From NCBI GenBank assembly GCA_035714365.1, contig DASTMB010000037.1:62001-126000 (forward strand): a stretch of 64,000 bases of DNA, written 5' to 3'. The stretch comes from Mycobacteriales bacterium. GTDB taxonomy: Bacteria > Actinomycetota > Actinomycetes > BP-191. Under the pieces are notes generated by a model. It did not search any database. It was not told the DNA's origin and saw nothing but the letters and a program-made list of their open reading frames with translations. Shown one piece after another: positions 26,168 to 33,955 of the stretch (the first letter of the stretch is position 1; every line of letters starts with the position of its first letter). The translations under genes and the position numbers were made by a program.

Positions 26168-28861
26168 GTGGACCGCGAGACGGCTGAGGCGCTGGAGGAG
26201 GCCGAGGAGACCGGCGTCCTCAAGCTGGAACGCCTCGTCTCGGTGCCGCGCGAGGTACGGGGGCTGACCGGCCTCCGCGAGCTCCGGCTCGTCGACGGCG
26301 AGTTCGAGCTTCCGTACTGGCTACCGGCACTCACGTCGCTCCGGGTGCTGGACCTGCACGACAGCGTCGTGCCGTCACTCGACCCCCTGATGGGGATGGA
26401 GTCGCTCCGCGCCCTCGGCCTGTCGGGCCTGTCCGGGGCATTGCGGGAACGGGCGGTCAGGACCTTGACCGGTCTGGAGGCGCTGGTGGCGCCGGACACC
26501 GATACCCGCGCCGTCCCGCCGTGGATCGCCCGACTCACGAACCTTCGGCTGCTCGACCTCGGCGGCAACCCTCTCGGACACATCGCGCCCGGCATCGAGC
26601 TCCCGGCACTGGACGCGCTGTTCCTGTGGGGCCATGAGTTCTCCCGCGTGCCGGATGCGTTGCGCGCGCTCAGCCGGCTTCGCGTCCTCGACCTGAGCCG
26701 CGGCGGGTCGCACGACCGACCGCGGAACGAGGAGCCGTCGATCGGAGAGTTCAACCTCTGGCGCTTGGTCGGCCGCGGCACCAGGAGGCGCGGTATCACG
26801 TCCCCCTTCCAGGAACTACCCGACTGGGTCGCGGGGCTGCCACTCGAATGGTTGAGCGTGGCCGGGCTGGGCCTCCCCACGCTCCCGGAGCTGCCGCCGA
26901 CGCTGTGGTGCCTCTACGCCCGACGCAACGCCTTCACCGAGGTCCCTCCCTCGGTGACGCGGCTCCCCCGGCTCGCCCGGCTGGACCTGAGCCGCAACGC
27001 GATCCGCGACATCGACCCGCCCACCCTCGACCGGCTGCGGCACCTAAGCCTCCTCGACCTCAGCGGGAACCCGCTCGGCGTGCCGCCGGAGGTGCTCGCG
27101 GACGAGACGACGACCCCCCGCACGCTCGCGGACTACCTCACCCGGGTGAAGACCACCGGCCGTCCGCTGAACGAGGCGAAGCTGCTGGTGGTCGGCGAGG
27201 GCTCGGTGGGCAAGACGTCGCTGATCCGGCGGCTGGTGCGCGGCGACTTCGCGCCGTACGAGTCGAAGACGGAGGGGATCGCGGTCACCCGCTGGCCGAT
27301 CCAGACGTCCGGCGACCCGGTGACGTTGAACGTCTGGGACTTCGGCGGCCAGGAGATCATGCACGCGACGCACCAGTTCTTCCTGACCCGCCGCAGCGTG
27401 TACGTCCTCGTCCTCGACACGCGGCAGGGCGAGGAGCAGAACCGCGTCGAGTACTGGCTCAAGCTCGTCAACGGCTTCTCCGACTCCTCCCCCGTCATCG
27501 TCGTCGGCAACAAGACCGACGAGGGGGTGCTCGACATCGACGTCCGCGGGCTCCGGGCCAAGTACCCGAACGTCGTCGCCGTGCTGCCCGTCTCCTGCCG
27601 GTCCGGCGCCGGGGTCGAGGAGGTGCGGCAGCGGGTCGCGCAGACCGTCGACGCACTGCCGCACGTGCGCGACGCGCTGCCGCACGGCTTCTTCGCGGTG
27701 AAGGACGAGCTCGCCGCGCTGGACGTCAACTACCTCGGCTACGACGAGTACACCGGGATCTGCGCGCGCCACGACGTCCTGGAGCCACCGGCGCAGGAGC
27801 AGCTGGTGGGGTTCCTGCACGACCTCGGCAGCGTGCTCTGCTTCCGCGACGACCCGCGGCTGTCCGACACGAACATCCTCAACCCGACGTGGGTGACCGG
27901 CGGCGTCTACCGGCTCCTCAACTCGAACCTCGCCGCGCAGCGGAAGGGCCTGCTGCGCTGGGCGGACGTGGACGCGATCCTGGACGACCCGGACTACCCG
28001 CCGCAACGGCGCCAGTTCATCGTCGACGTCATGAAGCGCTTCGAGCTCTGCTACGAGGCTGACGGCACGTTCCTGGTCCCGGACCTGCTGACGAAGGAGG
28101 AGCCCGACACGGGCAGCTGGGACGACGCGCTGCACTTCGAGATCGCGTATGACATCTTGCCGACCAGCGTCATCTCCCGGCTGATCGTCCGGATGCGGTC
28201 CCTCATCAGCAGGGAGACGGTGTGGCGCACCGGGTTCGTCGCGCGGATGGACAGGAGCCGGGCGCTGATCCGCGGCGACCGGGAGGACGCGGTGGTCACG
28301 GTGGACGTGACCGGACCGCCGGAGGGCCGCCGCGGGATCCTCACGATGATCCGCGGCGAGCTGCGCGCGATCACCGCGACGATCCCCGGCCTCACCTGCC
28401 AGGAGCGCGTGCCGGTGCCGGGCTACCCGGGCGTGTGGGTCCCCTACGACCACCTGCTGAACCTGGAGGCGGCCGGCCGCCGCACCGTCGTCCCGCAGGG
28501 CCTCACGATCGAGTTCCCTGTGCGGGAGCTGCTCGCCGGGGTCGACGAGCCGGTGCCGGTGCCCGTGGGGCAGGCCCAGGTAGAGCCGGCTCCGCAACCC
28601 GCGCCGCCGCCACCCGTGGACGGCACGCCGTGGCAGCCCCGGGAGGCGATGTGGCTGGGCGTCCTGCTGCTGGGCGGGCTCCTGCTCCTCGCCGTCGCCG
28701 TGCGGCTGCTGAAGCTCGGCCCGGCAATCATCGCCGTGGCACTGCCCGCCGTCGTCGTCCTGGCGTTCGTGGTGCTGCGCGTCACCGGCCGCGTCTCGGA
28801 GGGGGCGCTGACCGACATCGTGAAGGGCGTTCTCACCCGGAAGGACGGTGAGTCTCCCTAG
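26168..28861 (+). CDS. Bacterial Roco protein: LRR, ROC GTPase, COR and two C-terminal membrane helices
   Basis: The GTG at 26168 gives 897 residues. Residues about 20-325 are leucine-rich repeats (LRVLDLHDS, LRLLDLGGNPL, LARLDLSRNAI, LSLLDLSGNPL). The ROC G-domain has the P-loop GEGSVGKT (343-350), switch II WDFGGQE (390-396), NKTD (448-451) and SCRSG as G5. A COR region spans about 500-740 (VLCFRDDP, NPTWVTGGVYRLLN). A Pro-rich linker (PQPAPPPPV) leads to two hydrophobic helices at about 828-875. Roco proteins work as dimeric GTPases in signalling; a kinase domain is absent, so output may be through the membrane. It is single, next to tRNA genes and a restriction operon. Confidence 0.9.
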   Translation: MDRETAEALEEAEETGVLKLERLVSVPREVRGLTGLRELRLVDGEFELPYWLPALTSLRVLDLHDSVVPSLDPLMGMESLRALGLSGLSGALRERAVRTLTGLEALVAPDTDTRAVPPWIARLTNLRLLDLGGNPLGHIAPGIELPALDALFLWGHEFSRVPDALRALSRLRVLDLSRGGSHDRPRNEEPSIGEFNLWRLVGRGTRRRGITSPFQELPDWVAGLPLEWLSVAGLGLPTLPELPPTLWCLYARRNAFTEVPPSVTRLPRLARLDLSRNAIRDIDPPTLDRLRHLSLLDLSGNPLGVPPEVLADETTTPRTLADYLTRVKTTGRPLNEAKLLVVGEGSVGKTSLIRRLVRGDFAPYESKTEGIAVTRWPIQTSGDPVTLNVWDFGGQEIMHATHQFFLTRRSVYVLVLDTRQGEEQNRVEYWLKLVNGFSDSSPVIVVGNKTDEGVLDIDVRGLRAKYPNVVAVLPVSCRSGAGVEEVRQRVAQTVDALPHVRDALPHGFFAVKDELAALDVNYLGYDEYTGICARHDVLEPPAQEQLVGFLHDLGSVLCFRDDPRLSDTNILNPTWVTGGVYRLLNSNLAAQRKGLLRWADVDAILDDPDYPPQRRQFIVDVMKRFELCYEADGTFLVPDLLTKEEPDTGSWDDALHFEIAYDILPTSVISRLIVRMRSLISRETVWRTGFVARMDRSRALIRGDREDAVVTVDVTGPPEGRRGILTMIRGELRAITATIPGLTCQERVPVPGYPGVWVPYDHLLNLEAAGRRTVVPQGLTIEFPVRELLAGVDEPVPVPVGQAQVEPAPQPAPPPPVDGTPWQPREAMWLGVLLLGGLLLLAVAVRLLKLGPAIIAVALPAVVVLAFVVLRVTGRVSEGALTDIVKGVLTRKDGESP

Positions 28862-28865
28862 CGTT

Positions 28866-28895
28866 GTGACAGGAGGGTGGCCCGTCCCCTATGCT
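28866..28895 (+). promoter_or_regulatory. Promoter of the tRNA-Glu/Asp/Phe cluster
   Basis: GTGACA at 28866-28871 and TATGCT at 28890-28895 are separated by 18 bp, a good match to the principal sigma factor. The first tRNA gene begins about 60 nt downstream of the expected start site. Confidence 0.55.
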
Positions 28896-28962
28896 TCCGT
28901 GGTTCCCCGACGGCACGGCAGTGGGGTCGTCCGCGCACGACGGCGTAGCCGCCGGGCGACTC

Positions 28963-29035
28963 GCCCCCATCGTCTAGAGGCCTAGGACACCGCCCTTTCA
29001 AGGCGGCGACACGGGTTCGAATCCCGTTGGGGGTA
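28963..29035 (+). tRNA. tRNA-Glu (anticodon TTC)
   Basis: A 73-nt cloverleaf has acceptor stem GCCCCCA paired with TGGGGGT (one G-T pair), a T-arm ACGGG-TTCGAAT-CCCGT and anticodon loop CTTTCAA. It is the first of three tRNA genes spaced by 12-14 nt, probably one transcript. Confidence 0.96.
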
Positions 29036-29049
29036 CGCAGCACCACCGA

Positions 29050-29124
29050 GGTCCCGTAGTGCAGTTTGGAGTGCACGCCGCCCTGTCAAGGCGGAGGTCG
29101 CGGGTTCAAATCCCGTCGGGACCG
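29050..29124 (+). tRNA. tRNA-Asp (anticodon GTC)
   Basis: The 75-nt cloverleaf has acceptor stem GGTCCCG/CGGGACC, discriminator G, T-loop TTCAAAT and anticodon loop CTGTCAA. It is the second gene of the cluster. Confidence 0.96.
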
Positions 29125-29136
29125 CGAGTTGTTCCG

Positions 29137-29210
29137 GGGCAGGTAGCTCAGTTGGTACGAGCGTCCGCCTGAAAAGCGGAAGGTCGGCGGTTCGACCCCG
29201 CCCCTGCCCA
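29137..29210 (+). tRNA. tRNA-Phe (anticodon GAA)
   Basis: The 74-nt cloverleaf has acceptor stem GGGCAGG/CCTGCCC, D-stem GCTC/GAGC, T-arm GGCGG-TTCGACC-CCGCC and anticodon loop CTGAAAA. It ends 3 nt before the stop codon of the convergent vsr-like gene, so the restriction operon abuts the tRNA cluster. Confidence 0.96.
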
Positions 29211-29213
29211 CCA

Positions 29214-29651
29214 CTACCGCGGCGGCACCGCCCGCCGCACGGTCGCCTGCACCGCGTCGGCAACGGTCTCCGGCGCCTCGTGCTCCCAGAAGCGCAGCAC
29301 GGTCCAGCCGGCCGCCTGCAGCCGGTCGGTGGTGTCACGGTCGCGCTCCTGGTTCACGCCCAGCTTGGTCCGCCACCAGTCGGCGTTGGCCGCCGGCTGC
29401 GTCCCGTGGGCGGCGCAGCCGTGCCAGAAGCACCCGTCGATGAACACCGCGACCCGCTGCCGCGTGAACGCCACGTCGATCGTCCGCCGGCGCAGGCCCG
29501 GGATCCGGTACGCGACCCGGTACCGCAGCCCGCGCGCGTGCAGCAGCCGGCGCACCTCGATCTCCGGCTTCGTGTCCCGGCGGCGGAGCCGGCTCATCCG
29601 CGACGACACCTCCGCCGACGACGGGCCTGGGTGCTCGGGGACGCGGGTCAC
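29214..29651 (-). CDS. vsr: Very short patch repair endonuclease
   Basis: The GTG at 29651 overlaps the preceding stop as GTGA and gives 145 residues. Family motifs are SSRMSRLRRRDTKPEIEVRR at the N-terminus, the catalytic Asp D59 in TIDVAFTRQRVAVFIDG, and GCFWHGC (74-79). Later come WWRTKLGVNQERDRDTTDRL and WTVLRFWEHE. Vsr nicks next to T:G mismatches that arise when 5-methylcytosine deaminates. It is the last gene of the operon that begins with a C5-cytosine methylase, a classical pairing that protects the genome from methylase-driven mutation. Confidence 0.93.
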   Translation of the reverse strand: MTRVPEHPGPSSAEVSSRMSRLRRRDTKPEIEVRRLLHARGLRYRVAYRIPGLRRRTIDVAFTRQRVAVFIDGCFWHGCAAHGTQPAANADWWRTKLGVNQERDRDTTDRLQAAGWTVLRFWEHEAPETVADAVQATVRRAVPPR

Positions 29652-29941
29652 TGGAGGAAGAACTCCACCGCCGTCAGCACCGCCCGCAGGCCGGGCAGGG
29701 TGACGGTCTCGCCGCGCGACTCGAAGTGCGGCAGCCACACCGCGCCGCTCGCCTCGACGATGCCGCGGGCCAGCCCGGTCTTCGTCTCGCCGGGGTCGAT
29801 GCCCAGCGACAGCACCCGGTTGACGGCGGCGAAGATCTCCCGCGGCTCCTTGCTCCCGGTCGACATCGGCGGGGCGGCAACGCCGATCCAGGCCGCGATG
29901 GCGGCGACCGCGTCCGCCTTCACGTACCGGCCCGATGTCAC
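29648..29941 (-). CDS. Small unknown protein of the restriction operon
   Basis: The 97-residue protein starts at a GTG that overlaps the upstream stop by GTGA, and its own stop overlaps the vsr start in the same way. It begins MTSGRYVKADAVAAIAAWIG and contains EPREIFAAVNRVLSLG, then TKTGLARGIVEASGAVWLP and SRGETVTLPGLRAVLTAVEFF. The composition suggests a compact alpha/beta fold with no signal peptide or membrane helix. I recognise no family. Tight coupling on both sides argues that it is a working component, perhaps a partner of the PD-(D/E)XK-like protein. Confidence 0.7.
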   Translation of the reverse strand: MTSGRYVKADAVAAIAAWIGVAAPPMSTGSKEPREIFAAVNRVLSLGIDPGETKTGLARGIVEASGAVWLPHFESRGETVTLPGLRAVLTAVEFFLQ

Positions 29942-30789
29942 GACGCCGCCCGCAGCCGCTCGACCTCCGCGGCCGCCCAACGCAGCGCCGGCAGCAGCCG
30001 TTCCGGTTGCGGCCGCCCGGCGAGGAGCCCGGCGAGCCGTGGCCGGTCGAGGATCAGCGTCCTGGCTGCGAGCCGGTTCCACGGCTCGCCGGCCGGCACC
30101 ACGCCGGGCACCGCCAGCGCCGTCATGGGGTCGACGTCGAGGCTGAGCCAGCCGTCCCAGACCCGCAGGTCGATGTCGCCGGCCTTGTGCTCGTAGTCCT
30201 GCTCGAGGGTGCACTGCGCGAGCAGGACCGGGAACCCGGAACGGCGGTCGACGAACGGGCGCCAGGCGACGACGTCCACCCCGCCGTCCTTGCGGTACGG
30301 CGGGCGGTACGCGCTGCCGAGCGGCGCGCCCATCCGCTCCGCCAGCCACCGCACCGCCGACGAGAACTCCTGCGGCCGGCCCTCGTCGGACGGCCAGGCG
30401 AACCGCAGCACCTGCGTGCCCGGCCCGAAGAACTCGTCCAGGGCGGCGCCCGTCACCTGCTCGAGGTGGACCGCTGCCTCCTCCAGCCGGAGGGAGGTGC
30501 CGCCGCGGACGCCGGGGGTCAGGAGCAGCAGCGCAGTCCAGGGGGTCGAGCCGGCGTGCGGCAGCGCGGCGATGCCCCCGCCGGCGACGCGGAACGGGTA
30601 CGCCTCGCCGAGCAGCGCGCTCCGCCGGGCCATCGTGCCGGTGCCGAGGCCGACGTCGGCGCCGCGGATCCCGGCCGCGGCCGCGAGCTCGGCGAGGGCG
30701 TCGCCGCTGACGGCCGCACCGCGCGTGAGGGCCACCAGCTCGAGCCAGTCGGCGACGTCGTTCGCCGCGCGGCGTACCGGCTCAGTCAC
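29938..30789 (-). CDS. PD-(D/E)XK-motif-like nuclease subunit (DUF4420-like)
   Basis: The GTG at 30789 overlaps the end of the ParB-like gene by 8 nt. The 283-residue protein has an N-terminal helical region and then a nuclease-like core. Asp lies in DGGVDVVAWRPFVDRR, followed one strand later by LLAQCTLEQDYEHK. The usual (D/E)xK Lys is replaced by a QC pair, as in several restriction-associated relatives, so catalysis may use a variant site. The family is known next to Z1-domain ATPases and DNA methylases. It is likely the cleavage subunit of the system. The assignment rests on motif spacing and context. Confidence 0.7.
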   Translation of the reverse strand: MTEPVRRAANDVADWLELVALTRGAAVSGDALAELAAAAGIRGADVGLGTGTMARRSALLGEAYPFRVAGGGIAALPHAGSTPWTALLLLTPGVRGGTSLRLEEAAVHLEQVTGAALDEFFGPGTQVLRFAWPSDEGRPQEFSSAVRWLAERMGAPLGSAYRPPYRKDGGVDVVAWRPFVDRRSGFPVLLAQCTLEQDYEHKAGDIDLRVWDGWLSLDVDPMTALAVPGVVPAGEPWNRLAARTLILDRPRLAGLLAGRPQPERLLPALRWAAAEVERLRAAS

Positions 30790-31873
30790 GGCCCAGCGCC
30801 GTGAGCAGCGCGTCGGTGGCGCCGCGCGCGTCGTCCACGAGTGCCGCGACCTCCGCGTCGTCGGCGAAGTCGGCGACGTCCTCGATGGCGCCGTTGAGCG
30901 AGTTACGGGCCGTGCGCAGGCGGTGCACGAGCCGTTGGCGCGGGTCCAGGTCGGCGTCCTTGACCTTCTGTAACGCCATGTCGAGCGAGTCGCCGTGCCG
31001 CAGCGCGCCGAGGCCGACGGTGTTCGCGACGACGTTGCCCAGCTTGCTGATCTCGCGGGAGTCGCCGATGACCGGCTCGGTCTCGCCGTCGCCGTAGATC
31101 CAGGTCAGCAGCTCCCGCAGCGCATCTGCCTTCTCGGCCGGGATCGGGTCGGCGCCGGGGGAGAGCCGCGAGCCCAACGGCGCCCCGACGTGGTCGCGCA
31201 GCTTCGGCGTGCTCATCGCGACGGTCAGCAGCGAGAACGCGTTCTCGACCGGACCCGTCTCGAGGCCGAGGCGGCGGGCCTGCTCGGCGATCGCCTGGTC
31301 GCGGTACAGGTTGCCGACCTTGGTCCGGTCGATCCCGGTCGTCTCCGCGACCTCCTCGAAGCTGAGGCCGTCCTCGTGGACGAGGTTCGCGATGTACCTG
31401 GCCTGCGCGTACGGCTGCCACTGCAGGATGCCGCTGATGTGGCGGAACCCGATGATCGGGGTCGCCGCCTTCCGGTCCGGCAGGACGACGACGGGCACCA
31501 GGTCGTCCGCCGCCACCGCCGTCTGCTCGGCGAGGGCGTTCCACGGACCCGGGTTCGCGAACTGCGCGCGGACCTCCGGGTCCAGCAGCCCGAGCAGCGC
31601 GGTGAGCCGGCGGTTGCCCTCCACGACGGTCCAGGTGCCGGGCTCGTCGCCGGCGACGACGATCAACGGCTCGCTGCCGAAGAAGCCGTGCGACGCGATC
31701 GAACGCGCCACCGTCAGCGCGTCGAAGGCGAGTTCGAGGTGGACCGCGAGCTCCTCCTGGTCGTGCCCGACGAGGTTCGGTGGCAGCCGCGGGTTGCGCG
31801 GGTCCAGCCGCAGGGTGCGCAGCGGCACCCGCCGCGCCTCACCCATCGAACGAACGTCCTTCGGCTCCCCCAT
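30782..31873 (-). CDS. ParB/sulfiredoxin-fold DNA-binding protein
   Basis: The 363-residue protein starts at an ATG at 31873, one nucleotide after the Z1 gene stop. The N-terminal ParB-like domain (about 10-170) has VPLRTLRLDPRNPRLP, VVEGNRRLTALLGL (the conserved nucleotide-binding GNRR segment) and VPVVVLPDRKAATP. A helix-turn-helix follows (LSFEEVAETTGIDRTKVGNL). The C-terminal half is helical. ParB-fold proteins in mobile or defence loci bind DNA, and some hydrolyse CTP. Within this operon it could recognise the site or load the Z1 ATPase. No parA lies nearby, so it is not a partition system. Confidence 0.8.
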   Translation of the reverse strand: MGEPKDVRSMGEARRVPLRTLRLDPRNPRLPPNLVGHDQEELAVHLELAFDALTVARSIASHGFFGSEPLIVVAGDEPGTWTVVEGNRRLTALLGLLDPEVRAQFANPGPWNALAEQTAVAADDLVPVVVLPDRKAATPIIGFRHISGILQWQPYAQARYIANLVHEDGLSFEEVAETTGIDRTKVGNLYRDQAIAEQARRLGLETGPVENAFSLLTVAMSTPKLRDHVGAPLGSRLSPGADPIPAEKADALRELLTWIYGDGETEPVIGDSREISKLGNVVANTVGLGALRHGDSLDMALQKVKDADLDPRQRLVHRLRTARNSLNGAIEDVADFADDAEVAALVDDARGATDALLTALGRD

Positions 31874-31874
31874 C

Positions 31875-33944
31875 TCAACCCTTCCGTACGACGTGGCGGC
31901 GGCCCGCGTGGACCGCCAGCGTGAACAGCTCCGGCGTCTGCGCCGGATCGGTCGCCCGCACCCGGTGGACCTCGACGACGACCCGTTCCGGGTCCTCCTC
32001 GACGTTACCGATCGCGCGGTCGCCGCGGTACGCGGCCTGCCCCGCGACCGGACGCGGGTCCGCGCCCTGGAGCAGGTTGACGAACCCTAGCTCGGGATCC
32101 CACTCGCGGCGGCGCGGGCCGCCCTGCGGGTGCTCCAGGAGCACGACCGGGACCTCCCCGTGCTCGGGCAGCCGGCGCAGGAAGTCGACCAGCTCGGCGT
32201 GGCGCCAGCCGGGGCTCGTGCCGACGCCGACACCCGCCCACGGCTCCAGCAGCCCGTCGAGGACGGTGTCGAGCGGCAGGTGCAGCGTCCGGTGCTCGAG
32301 CCGGCCGTAGGCGACGCGCGGCGCGTCGAGGAGGCCCAGCCCGGCGACGAGCGCCGCGTTCGCGGCGACGTCCACCGGCTCGAGCGACGGCCGCCGCAGC
32401 TGGTGCCACGTCGGTCGTTCGTTGAACCGGACCAGCGCCCCCAGCACCGCCTGGCGTGTCGGCCGCGTCCCCTCCGGCAGGAGCAGCCCGATCTGCTCGG
32501 CCCACCCCGCGACGTCGTTGCCGGCGGCGAGCCAGTCGCGCAGGCTGGCGCGGAGGTCGTACTCGGTGTCGACGATCTCGCGGAGCAGCTTCAGCGTCCG
32601 CGGCGTCGCGAAGAACTGGCAGTACGGCAGCAGGTCGCCGCGGTACCCGAACGCGCGCGCGCGTTGCTCGAGCGTGTCGACCTGGTCGCTTGGCGGGCGG
32701 TTCATGTACGTGACCGTGAGCCCCTCGACGGTGAAGCCACGGTCGAGCTTGTTGCCGCCGACGAGAAGGTGCACCGGCGCCGCGCGCCAGTCGATACGGT
32801 CGACGTCGCTCGCGGAGTTCACCAGCCACGGCGTCGCCTCCCGCAGCACGTACCTGACCTGCTCGAGGAACGTCGCCGGGTCCACGTCCCGGCCGCCGAG
32901 ACGGGCGATGCGGACCCGCTCGTCGGTCACCTCGGGCGGCAGCTCCGCGACGGTCGTCGCGGCCTCGGCGTCGGCCGCCCAGCGGCGCAGCAGCCGGCGC
33001 AGCAGGTAGTGGTACCGCTCCTGCACGTCGTTGCGCTGGGTCGAGTGGACGAGCATCGACACGGGGGCCGACGTGGGGTCGGCCCCGAGCAGCATCGCGG
33101 TACCCGCGACGAACGCGCCCACGGCCGAGACCAGCGACCGCGGGAGGAGCGTCGGCAACGACTTCGGCGGCTGCTCGTCGAGCGTCGGGATCGGCCGTAC
33201 CACGACGTCGGCGTGGTCGACGAAGAACTCGCGCCCGCCGGTGTACCCGGGGCCCGGCTGGAGGAGCTCGACGAAGTCCGGGCGCAGGTGGTCCTCCGGC
33301 TCGAGCAGCAACGGCGCGTAGGGGGTCGCCGTGAACTGCACGTACAGGTGGTTGGGCACCGCGGCGCGGAGCCGGCTGAGCGCGGCGTACGTGCGGCTCA
33401 CGGTGGCCTGGTTGACCTGCGTGTTGAGGCTGGCCTGGTCCGCCTCGTCGTCGATGACGAGCACCGGCTCGTCGCCGACCCCCGCCCGGGCCAGCACGTC
33501 GGCGAGGGAGGTGAGCCGCCCGGCGTGCTTCAGCACCGACACGAGCAGCACGCGGCCGCGGCCCAGCCACTCCCGCATCTCGCGGGCCCGGGTGGCCCCT
33601 GCCGGGCTCTCCACGTGGATCCAGCGGTAGTCCTCGCGCTCGCCGATCCCGAGCGCCCCCGTGAGCCGGGCGGCGTTCTGGCCGAGGAGCAGCCTGGTCG
33701 AGCCGAGGACGGTGACGACGACGCGGTACCCGGCATCGGCGGCGGCCGCGGCGAGCGCCGTGATGGCCGTCGTCTTCCCGGACTGGACGTAGCCGAGCGC
33801 CAGTCCCGTCGCGCCGGCATGTCCGCCGGGCGCGAGGGGGCCGTGCGCGAGGATCGCGTCGATCGACGTCCAGACGGACCGCCGTGCGTCGTCCGGGAGC
33901 CCCCGCGCGACCAGGCCGGCGTCGAGCCGGTCGCGTTCGCGCAT
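31875..33944 (-). CDS. Z1-domain superfamily II ATPase of a restriction system
   Basis: The ATG at 33944, after GGGAGAG, gives 689 residues. The helicase-like core has Walker A GYVQSGKTT (K57), Walker B IDDEAD and motif III-like FTATPYA. The Z1 region follows with HLLVGGNKLDRGFTVEGLTV, then YMNRPPSDQVDTLEQRARAF. Z1 proteins are known beside DNA methylases, Vsr and PD-(D/E)XK proteins in predicted restriction systems. It probably couples ATP hydrolysis to movement on DNA or remodelling before cleavage. The gene follows the methylase by 11 nt in the same operon. Confidence 0.88.
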   Translation of the reverse strand: MRERDRLDAGLVARGLPDDARRSVWTSIDAILAHGPLAPGGHAGATGLALGYVQSGKTTAITALAAAAADAGYRVVVTVLGSTRLLLGQNAARLTGALGIGEREDYRWIHVESPAGATRAREMREWLGRGRVLLVSVLKHAGRLTSLADVLARAGVGDEPVLVIDDEADQASLNTQVNQATVSRTYAALSRLRAAVPNHLYVQFTATPYAPLLLEPEDHLRPDFVELLQPGPGYTGGREFFVDHADVVVRPIPTLDEQPPKSLPTLLPRSLVSAVGAFVAGTAMLLGADPTSAPVSMLVHSTQRNDVQERYHYLLRRLLRRWAADAEAATTVAELPPEVTDERVRIARLGGRDVDPATFLEQVRYVLREATPWLVNSASDVDRIDWRAAPVHLLVGGNKLDRGFTVEGLTVTYMNRPPSDQVDTLEQRARAFGYRGDLLPYCQFFATPRTLKLLREIVDTEYDLRASLRDWLAAGNDVAGWAEQIGLLLPEGTRPTRQAVLGALVRFNERPTWHQLRRPSLEPVDVAANAALVAGLGLLDAPRVAYGRLEHRTLHLPLDTVLDGLLEPWAGVGVGTSPGWRHAELVDFLRRLPEHGEVPVVLLEHPQGGPRRREWDPELGFVNLLQGADPRPVAGQAAYRGDRAIGNVEEDPERVVVEVHRVRATDPAQTPELFTLAVHAGRRHVVRKG

Positions 33945-33955
33945 CGTCTCTCCCG

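Noticed and set aside
26074-29213. Prophage or integrative element at the tRNA cluster
   Set aside because: No integrase, excisionase, phage structural gene or repeated tRNA 3' end was found. Only position and content suggest mobility.
30782-31873. Plasmid or chromosome partition parB
   Set aside because: There is no parA, no parS-like palindrome and the gene is locked in a methylase-Z1-Vsr operon.
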